Part shown: in pieces, positions 9,483 through 19,127 of the stretch
Layout of the letters: every line of letters begins with the position of its first letter
Numbering within the stretch: the stretch's first letter is position 1
NCBI GenBank assembly: GCA_017623505.1
Contig: JAGAOZ010000005.1
Coordinates: forward strand, 238,710 to 302,709
Source of the DNA: Alistipes sp.
GTDB lineage: Bacteria; Bacteroidota; Bacteroidia; Bacteroidales; Rikenellaceae
Direction of reading: 5' to 3'
DNA length: 64,000 nucleotides
Made by a program: the position numbers and the translations under genes
Notes under the pieces: model-generated
The model's input: the letters and a program-made list of their open reading frames with translations, nothing else
Told to the model about the DNA's origin: nothing
Databases searched by the model: none

Positions 9483-10835
9483 ATGAAAAAGATATTAGTA
9501 GTTTTAGCATTGTCAGCCTTGGCAGTAGGTTGCGAGGTTGAGGATAAGTACTATGGTCCGGAGGTTACTCCAAGCGATAGTACGGTTGCTCCCGATGACT
9601 CTAAAATTGACTGGGAGGCTGCTGCCGACTTCGGTACTGCACAGCTTGTCGATAAGTTTTGGAAGACTTCGGACAACGGTTTTGTGAGCAACACTCCAGA
9701 CTACCACTTCACAGTGGGTGTTAAGGGTGTAAATGACCCAAACAACAACTATTGGGTAAATGCACACGGTATGGATGTCGTTATCGACGCTTATTTGCGT
9801 ACGGGCGATGCGAAGTATAAGGAGATGTTGGATAACGGTTACAAGTATCCTATTGGCGACGGTACCCGTGATAATCGTCAGGGTGTACTTTGGACAAGCT
9901 ATGGTGACAAGAGCCGTTTTGGTCAGATTTCACCTTGCTTTGGTAACCCATTTATCGATGATATGGAGTGGCACGCACTCACCCTGACTCGTGCTTACGA
10001 GGCTACCGGTGAGGTGGTATATCTGCACGAGGCACAGAAACTCTTCGATCAGATTTGGACTATTGGTTGGAATCCTGATTTTACAGATGTTGGTGGTAAT
10101 GGTGGTTTCTTGTGGAGCTACAACTCTGATCCATCGAAGAATGCTTGTTCAAACAACCCAGGCTGTTTGTTGTGCGTTCGTATGTATGAGTTGAGCCAGC
10201 GTGAGGACTACGCAGCTAACTCTCTCCCACAGTATTTGGAGGAGGACTACCTTGCGAAGGCTAAGATGAGCTACGATTGGATTCGTTCTATGCTCTTTAA
10301 CCCTCAGACAGGTATGACCTATGGTGGCGTTAATGCTAATGGCGTAGATAAGGCTTTCACCCTCTCTTATGACCAGGGTACCTTCATCGCTGCTGCTCAC
10401 CACCTCTATAAGGCTACGGGTGACTACGTATACGCTCGCGATGCACAGAAGGCTGTTGAGTTTGCTATGGGCGACCACATCACATCGGATGGTATTCTCC
10501 GTGACGAGGGTGCAGGAGGCGATAACTCTACTTTCAAGGGTATCTTCATGCGTTATGCTACCGCTTACGTAAACGATAAGGCTATGGATAAGGCGACACG
10601 TATCGCACTCCACGACTTCCTCAAGCACAATGCTATCACATTGTGGACTGATGGTATGGCTTTCGACGAGAATGGCGAGCCTTACGGTTTGTTTACTCCG
10701 GATTGGCGTTTGACCGAGGAGGAGGCATATTACAGCAAGGGTGGTCAGTACACAACTCCATTGCTCGGCTGGCAGACCAGTGGTGCTACTACTATGGAGA
10801 TGATGTGCATCCTGAAGGATCCTCGTAAGGAGTAA
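9483..10835 (+). CDS. Glycoside hydrolase family 76, endo-alpha-1,6-mannanase, lipoprotein
   Basis: Predicted to cut the alpha-1,6-mannose backbone of mannan-type glycans. The 450-residue protein has a lipobox at LAVGC (Cys17) followed by EVED, so it is likely on the cell surface. The (alpha/alpha)6 GH76 domain spans about 55-440. The paired catalytic aspartates sit in NPFIDDMEWHALTLTRAY (Asp159-Asp160), the hallmark of the family. Other conserved pieces are GGFLWSYN and TYGGVNANG. It is fifth in the susC operon, with GH92 next. Surface endo-cleavage followed by import and exo-trimming is the usual order in Bacteroides mannan PULs; for this organism that is inference. Confidence 0.93.
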   Translation: MKKILVVLALSALAVGCEVEDKYYGPEVTPSDSTVAPDDSKIDWEAAADFGTAQLVDKFWKTSDNGFVSNTPDYHFTVGVKGVNDPNNNYWVNAHGMDVVIDAYLRTGDAKYKEMLDNGYKYPIGDGTRDNRQGVLWTSYGDKSRFGQISPCFGNPFIDDMEWHALTLTRAYEATGEVVYLHEAQKLFDQIWTIGWNPDFTDVGGNGGFLWSYNSDPSKNACSNNPGCLLCVRMYELSQREDYAANSLPQYLEEDYLAKAKMSYDWIRSMLFNPQTGMTYGGVNANGVDKAFTLSYDQGTFIAAAHHLYKATGDYVYARDAQKAVEFAMGDHITSDGILRDEGAGGDNSTFKGIFMRYATAYVNDKAMDKATRIALHDFLKHNAITLWTDGMAFDENGEPYGLFTPDWRLTEEEAYYSKGGQYTTPLLGWQTSGATTMEMMCILKDPRKE

Positions 10836-10861
10836 CCTTAATAGAATAGTTTAGTAATTCA

Positions 10862-10900
10862 GGGCTTGGCTATCCTTAGTGGTCGCCGAGCCCATTTTGT
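10862..10900 (+). terminator. Intra-operon hairpin between GH76 and GH92
   Basis: Arms GGGCTTGGC (10862-10870) and GCCGAGCCC (10885-10893) pair with one G-U, followed by ATTTTGT. The weak T-run suggests partial termination or mRNA-end protection, which would set GH92 expression apart from the upstream genes. Confidence 0.5.
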
Positions 10901-10912
10901 AAAACAGATATT

Positions 10913-13135
10913 ATGAGAAGTTATATTTATATCGTAATATTGATGTTGGCGGTGGGATGCTGTTCTGCTCAGAATCCTAAGACTGCTACTGCCGAAGAGC
11001 AGCTTACCGACAAAGTAAATCCGTTCTTGGGTACCGAGACTATGTGGGATGAGAAGGAGTTGGGCTTTGTACCTACACGACGTACGTGGGGTGCTGAGGT
11101 CTATCCGGGCTCTTCTCTACCTTTTGCCATGGTGCAGGTTAGCCCTGTTACGATGTTCCGTTCCGGAGCAGGTTATCAGTATGAGGATACGGAGATTTAT
11201 GGCTTCAGCCACACCAACAAAGGCCACTGGAATCTCAACCATGTTCCTGTGTTACCTGTGCGTGGTGAGCTCTCGATTGACGATTACGCTTCGCCATATA
11301 GCCACGACCGCGAGTCAGCCCGTCCGGCATATTATAGCGTCTATCTGGAGCGTTATGGTGTGGAGGTGGAATTAACCTCTACGTTGCGTGCCGCTTTCCA
11401 CCGCTATAAGTGGGATGAGCAGGGCGAGCGCAGTGTGCTCATTAATCTGCCTCGTTCGAACGAGCGTGTTCGTGATTTTGCAATAGAGAAGAGTGGCGAT
11501 AATGCCTTTTCGGGTTATCAGCAGGCTGGTCGTGCAAAGATATACTTCTATGCTGTGGCTAACGATAAGGTAGTGGCTATTGATAGTATTACCGAGAATA
11601 AGGGCGGTGCTATCTATGACAGCAAAGATGCTGCGGGGGCAGACCCTCGTTTCCGTCGTCGCTACGATAGACCTATCCCTGTGGTTCGTTTTGAGCCATC
11701 GGCTGAGGCTTTGGAGTTGAAAATCGGCTTCTCGTTTGTGAGTGTTGAGGGCGCAAAGCAGAATCTCGAGGCTGAGATGATTGATAAGACATTTGAGCAG
11801 GTTCAGCAGGAGGGTAACGACACTTGGAATAAGATGCTCTCAAAAATTAAGGTTGAGGGTGGCTCGGAGAAGCAGCAAGGCCTCTTCTACACCACGCTCT
11901 ACCGCTCATTGCTCTGGCCTGCGTTGCGTAGCGATGTGGACGGCTCGTTTACCAATCCACGTGGCGAGGTTATGAATACGGGCTTTAACTACTACACCGA
12001 GCCATCATTCTGGGACGACTACCGCAACAAGCTCGTTTTGATGGGTATGGTAGCACCAGATGTTGCCAACGATGTTATCAGCTCTTGTATCGTTATGGGC
12101 GATGCTATGGGTGGTTGGATGCCTACATTTTTCCACGGCGACCACGCTTCAGTATTCGTTACAGGAAGCTATCTGCGTGGTCTGCGCGACTACGATGTTG
12201 AGAAGGCATACTCGCTGATGTTGCGTAATGCTACCGAGGAGGGACCATCGCGTCCTTTCTTGCAGGAGTATATCGACAACGGATATGTTGCCGAGAAGGA
12301 ACTCAAGGGCGAGATAGAGATTCACACCGAGGCTAAGGCGAGTGTTACCAAGACTCAGGAGTATAGCTACGACGACTATGCGGTCGCTCTGTTGGCTAAG
12401 GAGCTTGGCGATACGGAGAGCCACGATATGCTGATGAAGCGAGTTCACAACTACCGCAACCTCTACGATGCCTCTACGCAGTTTATGCGTGGAAAACTCG
12501 CCGATGGTCGTTGGGTTGAGAACTTCGACCCTTGCTTCCCTTACTATCACTATCAGTTCCGTGAGGCTACGGCGTGGATGTCGGCATTTTTTGCTCCGCA
12601 CGACACCGAGGGCTTGATAGCTCTGTATGGTGGTGCTGAGGCGTTTGAGAAGAAGCTCGATGAGTTCTACACCCTTCCTTGGGAGGGCCACGAGGCTCAC
12701 AACCTTTCGGGCTTTGTCGGTCAGTATTGCCACGGTAATCAGCCTGACCACACAGCACCTTTCCTCTACTACTTCATCGGTAAGCCTGAGAAGTCGCAGG
12801 CTCTTATCGACCACCTCTTGAACGAGTATTATTCTCTGGGTGAGCACGATTTGGCTTATGCGGGTATGGACGATGCGGGCGAGATGTCGGCGTGGTTTGT
12901 GATGAGTGCCATAGGACTTTACACCTACTCTCCAGCCGACGCTGAGTATCTTGTTACCGTGCCTTTGTTCGATAAGGTAACATTTGAGCTTGGCGAGAAG
13001 CCATTTACCGTAGAGTGGGATGGTAAGTCGCGTAAGATGCAATCGGTTGAGTGCAACGGGAAGCCTTTGGAGGGCTTGTTTGTGGACCACCAATCGCTCA
13101 AGCAGGGTGCAACCATCAAGGTCTTGACCGAGTAG
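10913..13135 (+). CDS. Glycoside hydrolase family 92 alpha-mannosidase
   Basis: Ca-dependent inverting exo-alpha-mannosidase that trims mannose side chains. The 740-residue protein has a signal peptide or lipobox (LAVGCCSAQ). It starts the GH92 fold with VNPFLGTE, and carries GFSHTNKGHW, the putative acid Glu551 in FREATAWMSAFF, the metal/substrate loop CHGNQPDHTAPFLYYF, and the signature GMDDAGEMSAWFVMSAIGLY with Asp653-Asp654. Length fits the family. It is the last gene of the PUL operon, followed by a strong terminator at 13159. With GH76 it points to a mannan or high-mannose substrate. Linkage specificity (1,2, 1,3 or other) cannot be read from sequence. Confidence 0.95.
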   Translation: MRSYIYIVILMLAVGCCSAQNPKTATAEEQLTDKVNPFLGTETMWDEKELGFVPTRRTWGAEVYPGSSLPFAMVQVSPVTMFRSGAGYQYEDTEIYGFSHTNKGHWNLNHVPVLPVRGELSIDDYASPYSHDRESARPAYYSVYLERYGVEVELTSTLRAAFHRYKWDEQGERSVLINLPRSNERVRDFAIEKSGDNAFSGYQQAGRAKIYFYAVANDKVVAIDSITENKGGAIYDSKDAAGADPRFRRRYDRPIPVVRFEPSAEALELKIGFSFVSVEGAKQNLEAEMIDKTFEQVQQEGNDTWNKMLSKIKVEGGSEKQQGLFYTTLYRSLLWPALRSDVDGSFTNPRGEVMNTGFNYYTEPSFWDDYRNKLVLMGMVAPDVANDVISSCIVMGDAMGGWMPTFFHGDHASVFVTGSYLRGLRDYDVEKAYSLMLRNATEEGPSRPFLQEYIDNGYVAEKELKGEIEIHTEAKASVTKTQEYSYDDYAVALLAKELGDTESHDMLMKRVHNYRNLYDASTQFMRGKLADGRWVENFDPCFPYYHYQFREATAWMSAFFAPHDTEGLIALYGGAEAFEKKLDEFYTLPWEGHEAHNLSGFVGQYCHGNQPDHTAPFLYYFIGKPEKSQALIDHLLNEYYSLGEHDLAYAGMDDAGEMSAWFVMSAIGLYTYSPADAEYLVTVPLFDKVTFELGEKPFTVEWDGKSRKMQSVECNGKPLEGLFVDHQSLKQGATIKVLTE

Positions 13136-13158
13136 GCAACAGTTTTTCACTATGTGTT

Positions 13159-13192
13159 AAGTGCAGCTCCACGTTCGGGGCTGCACTTTTCT
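13159..13192 (+). terminator. Rho-independent terminator after the PUL operon
   Basis: Arms AGTGCAGCTCC and GGGGCTGCACT (one G-U pair) around ACGTTC, followed by TTTTC. It lies 24 bp after the GH92 stop and separates the PUL from enolase. Confidence 0.85.
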
Positions 13193-13276
13193 TATGCCTA
13201 TATAAGTATAATTGATAAAAAACTCTTCCCCAAGCCTTGAAATGTCCCGATATTTGCATCAGAGATAAATAGATAA

Positions 13277-14557
<1,281 letters not shown>

Positions 14558-14561
14558 TTGA

Positions 14562-14693
14562 GGTTCAGGCTTGACTTCCGCTTCGCTTCGTCTTGCCTTG
14601 GGGCGGTTTTTCAGGCTTGACTTCGCGGAGCTTCGTCTTGCCTTGCGCGGTTTTTCAGGCTTGACTTCGCGGAGCTTCGTCTTGCCTTGGGGC
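14562..14693. repeat. GC-rich tandem repeat, three units of 44-46 bp
   Basis: Begins 5 bp after the enolase stop. The marker TCAGGC recurs at 14565, 14611 and 14655. Units 2 and 3 share TTTTTCAGGCTTGACTTCGC and GGAGCTTCGTCTTGCCTTG almost perfectly; unit 1 differs in the middle. Each unit has a weak dyad (GGCTTGAC against GTCTTGCC). There are no unique spacers of CRISPR type. No coding function is evident. Confidence 0.8.
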
Positions 14694-14700
14694 GCTAAGG

Positions 14701-14831
14701 TAAATATTTAAAACGGATGACCTATTGGTCTTATTTTCATCATACAGTAAGCCCTTAAATATAAACATTTAGGGCTTGCTGTATAATAAAAATGCCACCT
14801 AATTTTAGGTGGCATCCGTTTTAAATATTTA
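14701..14831. repeat. 131-bp nested inverted-repeat element between eno and tRNA-Thr
   Basis: The ends are perfect 19-bp inverted repeats, TAAATATTTAAAACGGATG at 14701-14719 and its complement at 14813-14831. Inside are two further hairpins: about 14744-14783 (arms ending AAGCCCTTAAAT / ATTTAGGGCTT) and 14792-14815 (ATGCCACCT / AGGTGGCAT). The whole could fold as a three-way junction. It ends 5 bp from the tRNA-Thr 3' end. Possible natures are a small non-autonomous element, a structured RNA, or fused terminators. Confidence 0.7.
14787..14815 (-). terminator. Terminator of tRNA-Thr
   Basis: Read leftward from the tRNA, ATGCCACCT and AGGTGGCAT pair around AAAATT and are followed by a TTTTTATT run. 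It is embedded in the inverted-repeat element at 14701-14831. Confidence 0.65.
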
Positions 14832-14836
14832 CTCTG

Positions 14837-14908
<72 letters not shown>

Positions 14909-14930
14909 AACAATCTCCTTAAGAGCAGGG

Positions 14931-14962
14931 CAAAAGTAGAAAACAAAATCGAATTAACCAAA
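14931..14962 (-). promoter_or_regulatory. Promoter of tRNA-Thr with overlapping palindrome
   Basis: Leftward TTTG, a 20-bp spacer and TACTTTTG (-7 box at 14931-14938) form a full Bacteroidota promoter. The -33 box lies inside a perfect 12-bp palindrome, CCAAACGTTTGG (14958-14969), which shares the AAACGTTT core with the palindrome at 872-885. Confidence 0.7.
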
Positions 14963-15009
14963 CGTTTGGACCACTTTTTATGTTTTTGACGATAAATTTG
15001 CACGTGACG

Positions 15010-15645
15010 CTATTTGATTATCAAATCCTCTACTCGGAGTTTCGGCACATAGTGTATGCCCTCACGACGGTAGTAGGCGTGGCTATCAGTAGGCGAGATG
15101 TTGGTTAGCTCAATCTTCTCCGCGCACTTACCTATGGCCAGGATAAGCAGAGGTTCGTGCGGTAACGACAAACTCTCCTTGACGGCATCCTTGTCAAAGG
15201 CGGCGATGCAGATACCATTAAGCCCAATCTCTACAGCCTGCAAAAGCATACTTTGTGCCGCTATGCCTAAATCAATATCGACATAACGTCCTTCGGCGAC
15301 CGTCGAGCAGATGACGATAAATGCCTTAGGCTCGGTGCCGGCGAGTGGCAGATGTAGCTCTGGTAGAGCTCCTCCCAGACGTATGTGTGGCAACACTTTA
15401 TCCGCCTCAGCACTTAGCACAGGGCGAAAACGCAATACCTGCTGATTCATAGCCGATGGTGTGGCGCAATTAACCTCAATAATGCGTTGTAGCTGGTCCG
15501 CACGGACCTCGTAGCTATTGTCGTAGCCGCGATAACTGCGGTTTTTGAGCAGCAGCTGCTTGAGCGAAGGCCTCTTCTTTACCAAGGAAGTGCTCTTTCC
15601 GGAGTAGAAGTCCTCCATCTTCTTACCTATATAATTATCTGCCAT
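15010..15645 (-). CDS. Nitroreductase-family protein
   Basis: FMN-dependent oxidoreductase of the nitroreductase fold, 211 residues, cytosolic. Family features are RSYRGYD near residue 33 (FMN phosphate contact), CATPSAMNQQVLRF, and the central DIDLGIAAQSMLLQAVEIGLNG followed by LSLPHEPLLILAIGKC. The natural substrate cannot be predicted. It is the last gene of a leftward operon: it starts only 2 bp after the GH35 stop, with the sirtuin upstream. The first 30 residues (DFYSGKSTSLVKKRPSL) are an extension ahead of the usual start of the fold. Function within a glycosidase operon is unclear. Confidence 0.85.
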   Translation of the reverse strand: MADNYIGKKMEDFYSGKSTSLVKKRPSLKQLLLKNRSYRGYDNSYEVRADQLQRIIEVNCATPSAMNQQVLRFRPVLSAEADKVLPHIRLGGALPELHLPLAGTEPKAFIVICSTVAEGRYVDIDLGIAAQSMLLQAVEIGLNGICIAAFDKDAVKESLSLPHEPLLILAIGKCAEKIELTNISPTDSHAYYRREGIHYVPKLRVEDLIIK

Positions 15646-15647
15646 AG

Positions 15648-18011
15648 CTAAAAGTCGAAATTGGTCTGCTTGATATATATCTTGTAATCGTTGATGCTTC
15701 CTGGAGCTCCCTCCTCCATACGAGGCAGGTACTCAATACCGCCGATATGGTGAACAGAGCCTAAATCAATAACGACACGATGTGGGAACTCCTTACCACT
15801 CTCGGAGCTCCAATAGGTGGACTCCTGGAGGTCGTACATCTTGTCTGCCGAGCGGTTTACGTTGGTGACATCCTCGCTGTCGGCATATTTGATGGTCCAA
15901 GGCTCACGTGTGATGCGTTTACCATTTTGGTCAATGACGTAGAACTCTGCAATACATGCCAACTCCTTGCCGTCGTGTGCCGAGAGGGCTTCGATGCAGA
16001 GGTAACGACCCTGTGTAGGTCGTTTGAATGTTACGCTCTGCCAGCCGTTACCAGCCCTGAATCGCGAAGAGTGAACGGCGCGTTCCTCCGACAGGTCGAG
16101 GAGGAGACCTTCGTGGCTGTGCAGTTGGGCTTTGACCGATTGGAGATGGTCAATCATCGGCTCGCGCAAGCCCTCGCAAACGGCGTTGCGAGGTCCGACA
16201 ATGTCGAATACCAAAATCTCATTCTCCCCCTTATGTAGCCAACACCCAGGCATATAGAGTGTCTGCTGAGGACCAATCTCCCAGATTCGGCCCAAAGCGT
16301 GGCCATTGACGTAGACTAAACCCTTGCCCCAGCTCTCGAAGTTAAGGAAGGTGTCGCCGACCTTACGAACGTTGAATGTGGCACGATAACAACCGGGGAT
16401 GCGCTGTCCGTGTTGGTCGGTGATAGACTCTATGGGGCGGAATTTCATCGCTTGGTAGGCTGCATAGTCATCGTGGATGTTGTAGACACTCCAGCCTGTT
16501 AGCTTCGATGTGAAAGGTCGGCCGTAGAGGTCTACGGTGAGCTCCACATCTTCGGTTATGCCCTTATAATCCTTGATGGCGCGTCCGAAATTGATGCGTC
16601 CCATTGCCTCGACCAAGATGTCTAAGCGAGCATTCTCGTCGCATGCCGGCAGGGTTATCTGCTTCTCGTTGTGGCGACGGTCCAGTGAACCGATATATTT
16701 GCCATCGATAAATATCTGTGCGAAGTCGTGTACTTCGTTGATGCGCAGCGTTGCGGAGGTCTTGATTTCGGGCAGGGTAGTGCTGTATAGTATCGAGCCG
16801 AAGCCTTGGTCGTACTCCTCCATAGTGCGAATCTGCTCGTCGTATTGGGCTTTAGGGAGATTCTCGAACAGGGGAGCCATCTCAGTAAAGCTGAACTGAG
16901 GGATGCGGACCGTCGGTATCTGCTCCGGTACGGCAATCATCTTTTCGCCATTAGGCATATATTTCGATAGTGTTTGACGCAGAGCCCAATATTTGGGTGT
17001 TGTGTGTCCCGCCTCATTGATAGGGGCGTCGTAGTCGTATGAGGTGACGTCGGGGGCGAAGCCCGGAGAGTTTGCACCTGCCCAATGACCCCAATTTGTG
17101 CCACCGTGCGTCATATAGAGACTGAACGATATATCTTTCGAGAGCATCTCGTCGATGCCGGCTATCATCGTCTCTGCGTCGCGTGTCTCGTGGTTAGCAC
17201 CCCACTTGTCAAACCAACCGCTCCAATATTCGCTACACATCAGCGGAGAGTTGGGGCGCAGCTCCTTCAAGAGGGTGAATTGTTGGTCGATATTGGCTCC
17301 CGCACCGAAGTTCATCGTCCAAATCAGGTCGTCTAAGCCATTGAGTGTGAAGTTGGAAGCCCAATCACATTGGAACAGTGTGACCTCGCCGAAATGTTTG
17401 CGAACTATATCGCGGATGGCTGCAACATAGGTTTTATTTTCGCCATACGAGCCGTACTCATTTTCGACCTGCACCATAATTATAGGGCCTCCGTTGTCGA
17501 TAGTCAGCTCGGCCACTTGTGCGGCGACCTGCTCCTCGAAAATATCTACTCGCTCCAAGAAATAGGGGTCATCCTCGCGTAGGCGAATCTCTCTGTTTTT
17601 GAGAAGCCACCACGGCAGTCCTCCCATCTCCCACTCGGCGCAGACGTATGGTCCGGGGCGTAGGATGACATACATACCGTTCTTTTGGCATAGACGGCAA
17701 AATTCGGCTAAATCGAGCTGCTCCTCAAAGTTGAATTGTCCTGGTTGTTGCTCGTGAGCGTTCCAAAAAACGTAAAGGCAGACGGTGTTCATTCCCAAAG
17801 CCTTACACATCTGGATACGGTGCTCCCAATAGGGGCGGGGGATGCGCGGATAGTGCAGCTCGGCAGCCTTGATTACCAGAGGCTTGCCGTCGAGAAGAAA
17901 CATCTTCTTACCCGCCTTGAAACGAGGCTTGATATACTCGTCAGCCTCAGCGGGCAGGGTGAACGCTACGCACGTGAGCGATAATATTATAAGGTATATA
18001 AAGCGTTTCAT
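15648..18011 (-). CDS. Glycoside hydrolase family 35 beta-galactosidase with C-terminal discoidin-like domain
   Basis: Retaining exo-beta-galactosidase, secreted. Signal peptide to about residue 23 (LPAEA). The GH35 barrel spans about 30-350, with the acid/base in QVENEYGSYG (Glu185) and the nucleophile in MCSEYWSGWFDKWG (Glu261), plus ILRPGPYVCAEWEMGGLPWW. Jelly-roll domains follow (YVNGHALGRIWEIGPQQTLY), then a C-terminal F5/8 type C-like domain (about 640-787; VVIDLGSVHHIGGIEYLPR) that may bind galactosides. The 787-residue length suits a multidomain Bacteroidota GH35. The gene sits between the sirtuin (20 bp) and nitroreductase (2 bp). Enzyme family is certain; the glycan is unknown. Confidence 0.95.
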   Translation of the reverse strand: MKRFIYLIILSLTCVAFTLPAEADEYIKPRFKAGKKMFLLDGKPLVIKAAELHYPRIPRPYWEHRIQMCKALGMNTVCLYVFWNAHEQQPGQFNFEEQLDLAEFCRLCQKNGMYVILRPGPYVCAEWEMGGLPWWLLKNREIRLREDDPYFLERVDIFEEQVAAQVAELTIDNGGPIIMVQVENEYGSYGENKTYVAAIRDIVRKHFGEVTLFQCDWASNFTLNGLDDLIWTMNFGAGANIDQQFTLLKELRPNSPLMCSEYWSGWFDKWGANHETRDAETMIAGIDEMLSKDISFSLYMTHGGTNWGHWAGANSPGFAPDVTSYDYDAPINEAGHTTPKYWALRQTLSKYMPNGEKMIAVPEQIPTVRIPQFSFTEMAPLFENLPKAQYDEQIRTMEEYDQGFGSILYSTTLPEIKTSATLRINEVHDFAQIFIDGKYIGSLDRRHNEKQITLPACDENARLDILVEAMGRINFGRAIKDYKGITEDVELTVDLYGRPFTSKLTGWSVYNIHDDYAAYQAMKFRPIESITDQHGQRIPGCYRATFNVRKVGDTFLNFESWGKGLVYVNGHALGRIWEIGPQQTLYMPGCWLHKGENEILVFDIVGPRNAVCEGLREPMIDHLQSVKAQLHSHEGLLLDLSEERAVHSSRFRAGNGWQSVTFKRPTQGRYLCIEALSAHDGKELACIAEFYVIDQNGKRITREPWTIKYADSEDVTNVNRSADKMYDLQESTYWSSESGKEFPHRVVIDLGSVHHIGGIEYLPRMEEGAPGSINDYKIYIKQTNFDF

Positions 18012-18031
18012 CGCAAAGTCTTATTGTGGGG

Positions 18032-18730
18032 TTATCGTTTCAGTTCGCTAATCAGCTTCTCGGCCAACATCGGAACGCCTTTTCCGGCCTTCTCCTTGAT
18101 GTGGTATATGGTGTTTCGTACCGCTGTGCAGTCGGGCTCGCCGGGGTCTACGACAAATACGGGAACTCCGCTCGGGGCATAGCGCAGGAGTGAGGCGGCA
18201 GGGTAGACTGCCAAAGATGTGCCGACGACAATTACCAGCTCCGCACCCTGCATTATGCGGACTGCCGCGTCGTACATCGGTACCGACTCGCCGAAAAATA
18301 CGATGTGTGGGCGAAGTAGAGAGCCGTCCGGTGCTTTGTCATCCAAGGTCTGCTCCCAGCCGTCGATAGGGACGATAAGGTCGGGGTTCTTCTCGCTGCG
18401 TAGCTTCTTGAGCTCGCCGTGCAGGTGCAGCACTTTTGTTGAGCCGGCCCTTTCGTGCAGGTCATCAACGTTCTGCGTTATGACCTCTACGTCGAACTGC
18501 TCCTCCAATTGGGCAATCGCCACGTGTGCCGCGTTGGGCAGGGTTGCGAGGAGTTCCTTACGTCGTTTGTTGTAGAACTCTATCACTAAGGCTCTGTTGC
18601 GGGCGAGGGCTTCGGGTGTGCATACATCCTCTATGCGGTATTGCGCCCAAAGTCCGTCGGCATCTCTAAATGTCGCCAACCCGCTCTCGGCACTCACGCC
18701 CGCCCCTGTGAATACTACGATTTTTTTCAT
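18032..18730 (-). CDS. cobB: Sirtuin, NAD-dependent protein deacylase
   Basis: Removes acyl groups from protein lysines using NAD. Motifs are GAGVSAESG (9-17), TFRDADGLW, TQNVDDLHERAG with the NAD residues, and catalytic His104 in LHLHGEL. Tyr53 and Arg56 in EFYNKRR match the Tyr-x-x-Arg pair that gives SIRT5 and CobB desuccinylase or demalonylase activity. The four zinc cysteines normally found after HGEL are absent (KKLRSEKNPDLIVPIDG), so this is a zinc-free form. I chose the ATG at 18730; a GTG at 18736 would add two residues. First gene of the operon sirtuin-GH35-nitroreductase. Confidence 0.92.
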   Translation of the reverse strand: MKKIVVFTGAGVSAESGLATFRDADGLWAQYRIEDVCTPEALARNRALVIEFYNKRRKELLATLPNAAHVAIAQLEEQFDVEVITQNVDDLHERAGSTKVLHLHGELKKLRSEKNPDLIVPIDGWEQTLDDKAPDGSLLRPHIVFFGESVPMYDAAVRIMQGAELVIVVGTSLAVYPAASLLRYAPSGVPVFVVDPGEPDCTAVRNTIYHIKEKAGKGVPMLAEKLISELKR

Positions 18731-18920
18731 AACCACACATTTAATCTGCTTCTAAGGTAGTGCTAAAAAATTATTTTTTCAAATTATTGCCAAAAAAACT
18801 CTTTTTTTAGAGCGGTAAATAGTTGTTGTGGGGGCTGGATAATCGGAGATTTTGTTGTGTAAAATTTTATAAATTAGGGTATTGTTCGGCGTTTTTTTTG
18901 ACAAATGCTTGTCGAAAATA

Positions 18921-18952
18921 GTTGGATATTTCATTAAATGTTAGTACATTTG
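18921..18952 (+). promoter_or_regulatory. Putative promoter of the fimbrillin-type lipoprotein
   Basis: GTTG (18921-18924), a 20-bp spacer and TACATTTG (18945-18952) fit the -33/-7 pattern and predict a leader of about 170 nt. Just upstream is a small dyad, GACAA/TTGTC, at 18900-18913. The leader and flank contain three T8 tracts (18892, 19002 and 19056). I looked for inverted repeats flanking the promoter that would allow inversion and found none. The rest of the 397-bp gap 18731-19127 shows nothing else I can name. Confidence 0.6.
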
Positions 18953-19127
18953 CTGTTGGTAATTGACATTGCGTTACAAGAACCGTATTCTCGTTGGTGG
19001 ATTTTTTTTGAGTCTTTTAGCTTGCCAACCCCAATATCGCTCCTGCCACAATTTCTTTTTTTTGCGCCTTTTGGATGAGGACAATGTGTGTGACTATAAA
19101 CCATTTTTTAACCTAATATTAACTTTT

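Noticed and set aside
10149-10628. Leftward 159-codon frame opposite GH76
   Set aside because: Antisense shadow of GH76 without start context or family similarity.
12149-13150. Long leftward open frame of 333 codons opposite GH92
   Set aside because: Antisense to a clear GH92 gene, with no family features, a Leu/Arg/Val-rich composition typical of reverse reading, and it crosses the GH92 stop.
14562-14693. CRISPR array
   Set aside because: Repeats are contiguous with no unique spacers, and no cas genes are present.
18780-19127. Invertible promoter ahead of the fimbrillin-type gene
   Set aside because: No pair of inverted repeats flanks the promoter; only a small dyad at 18900-18913 is present.
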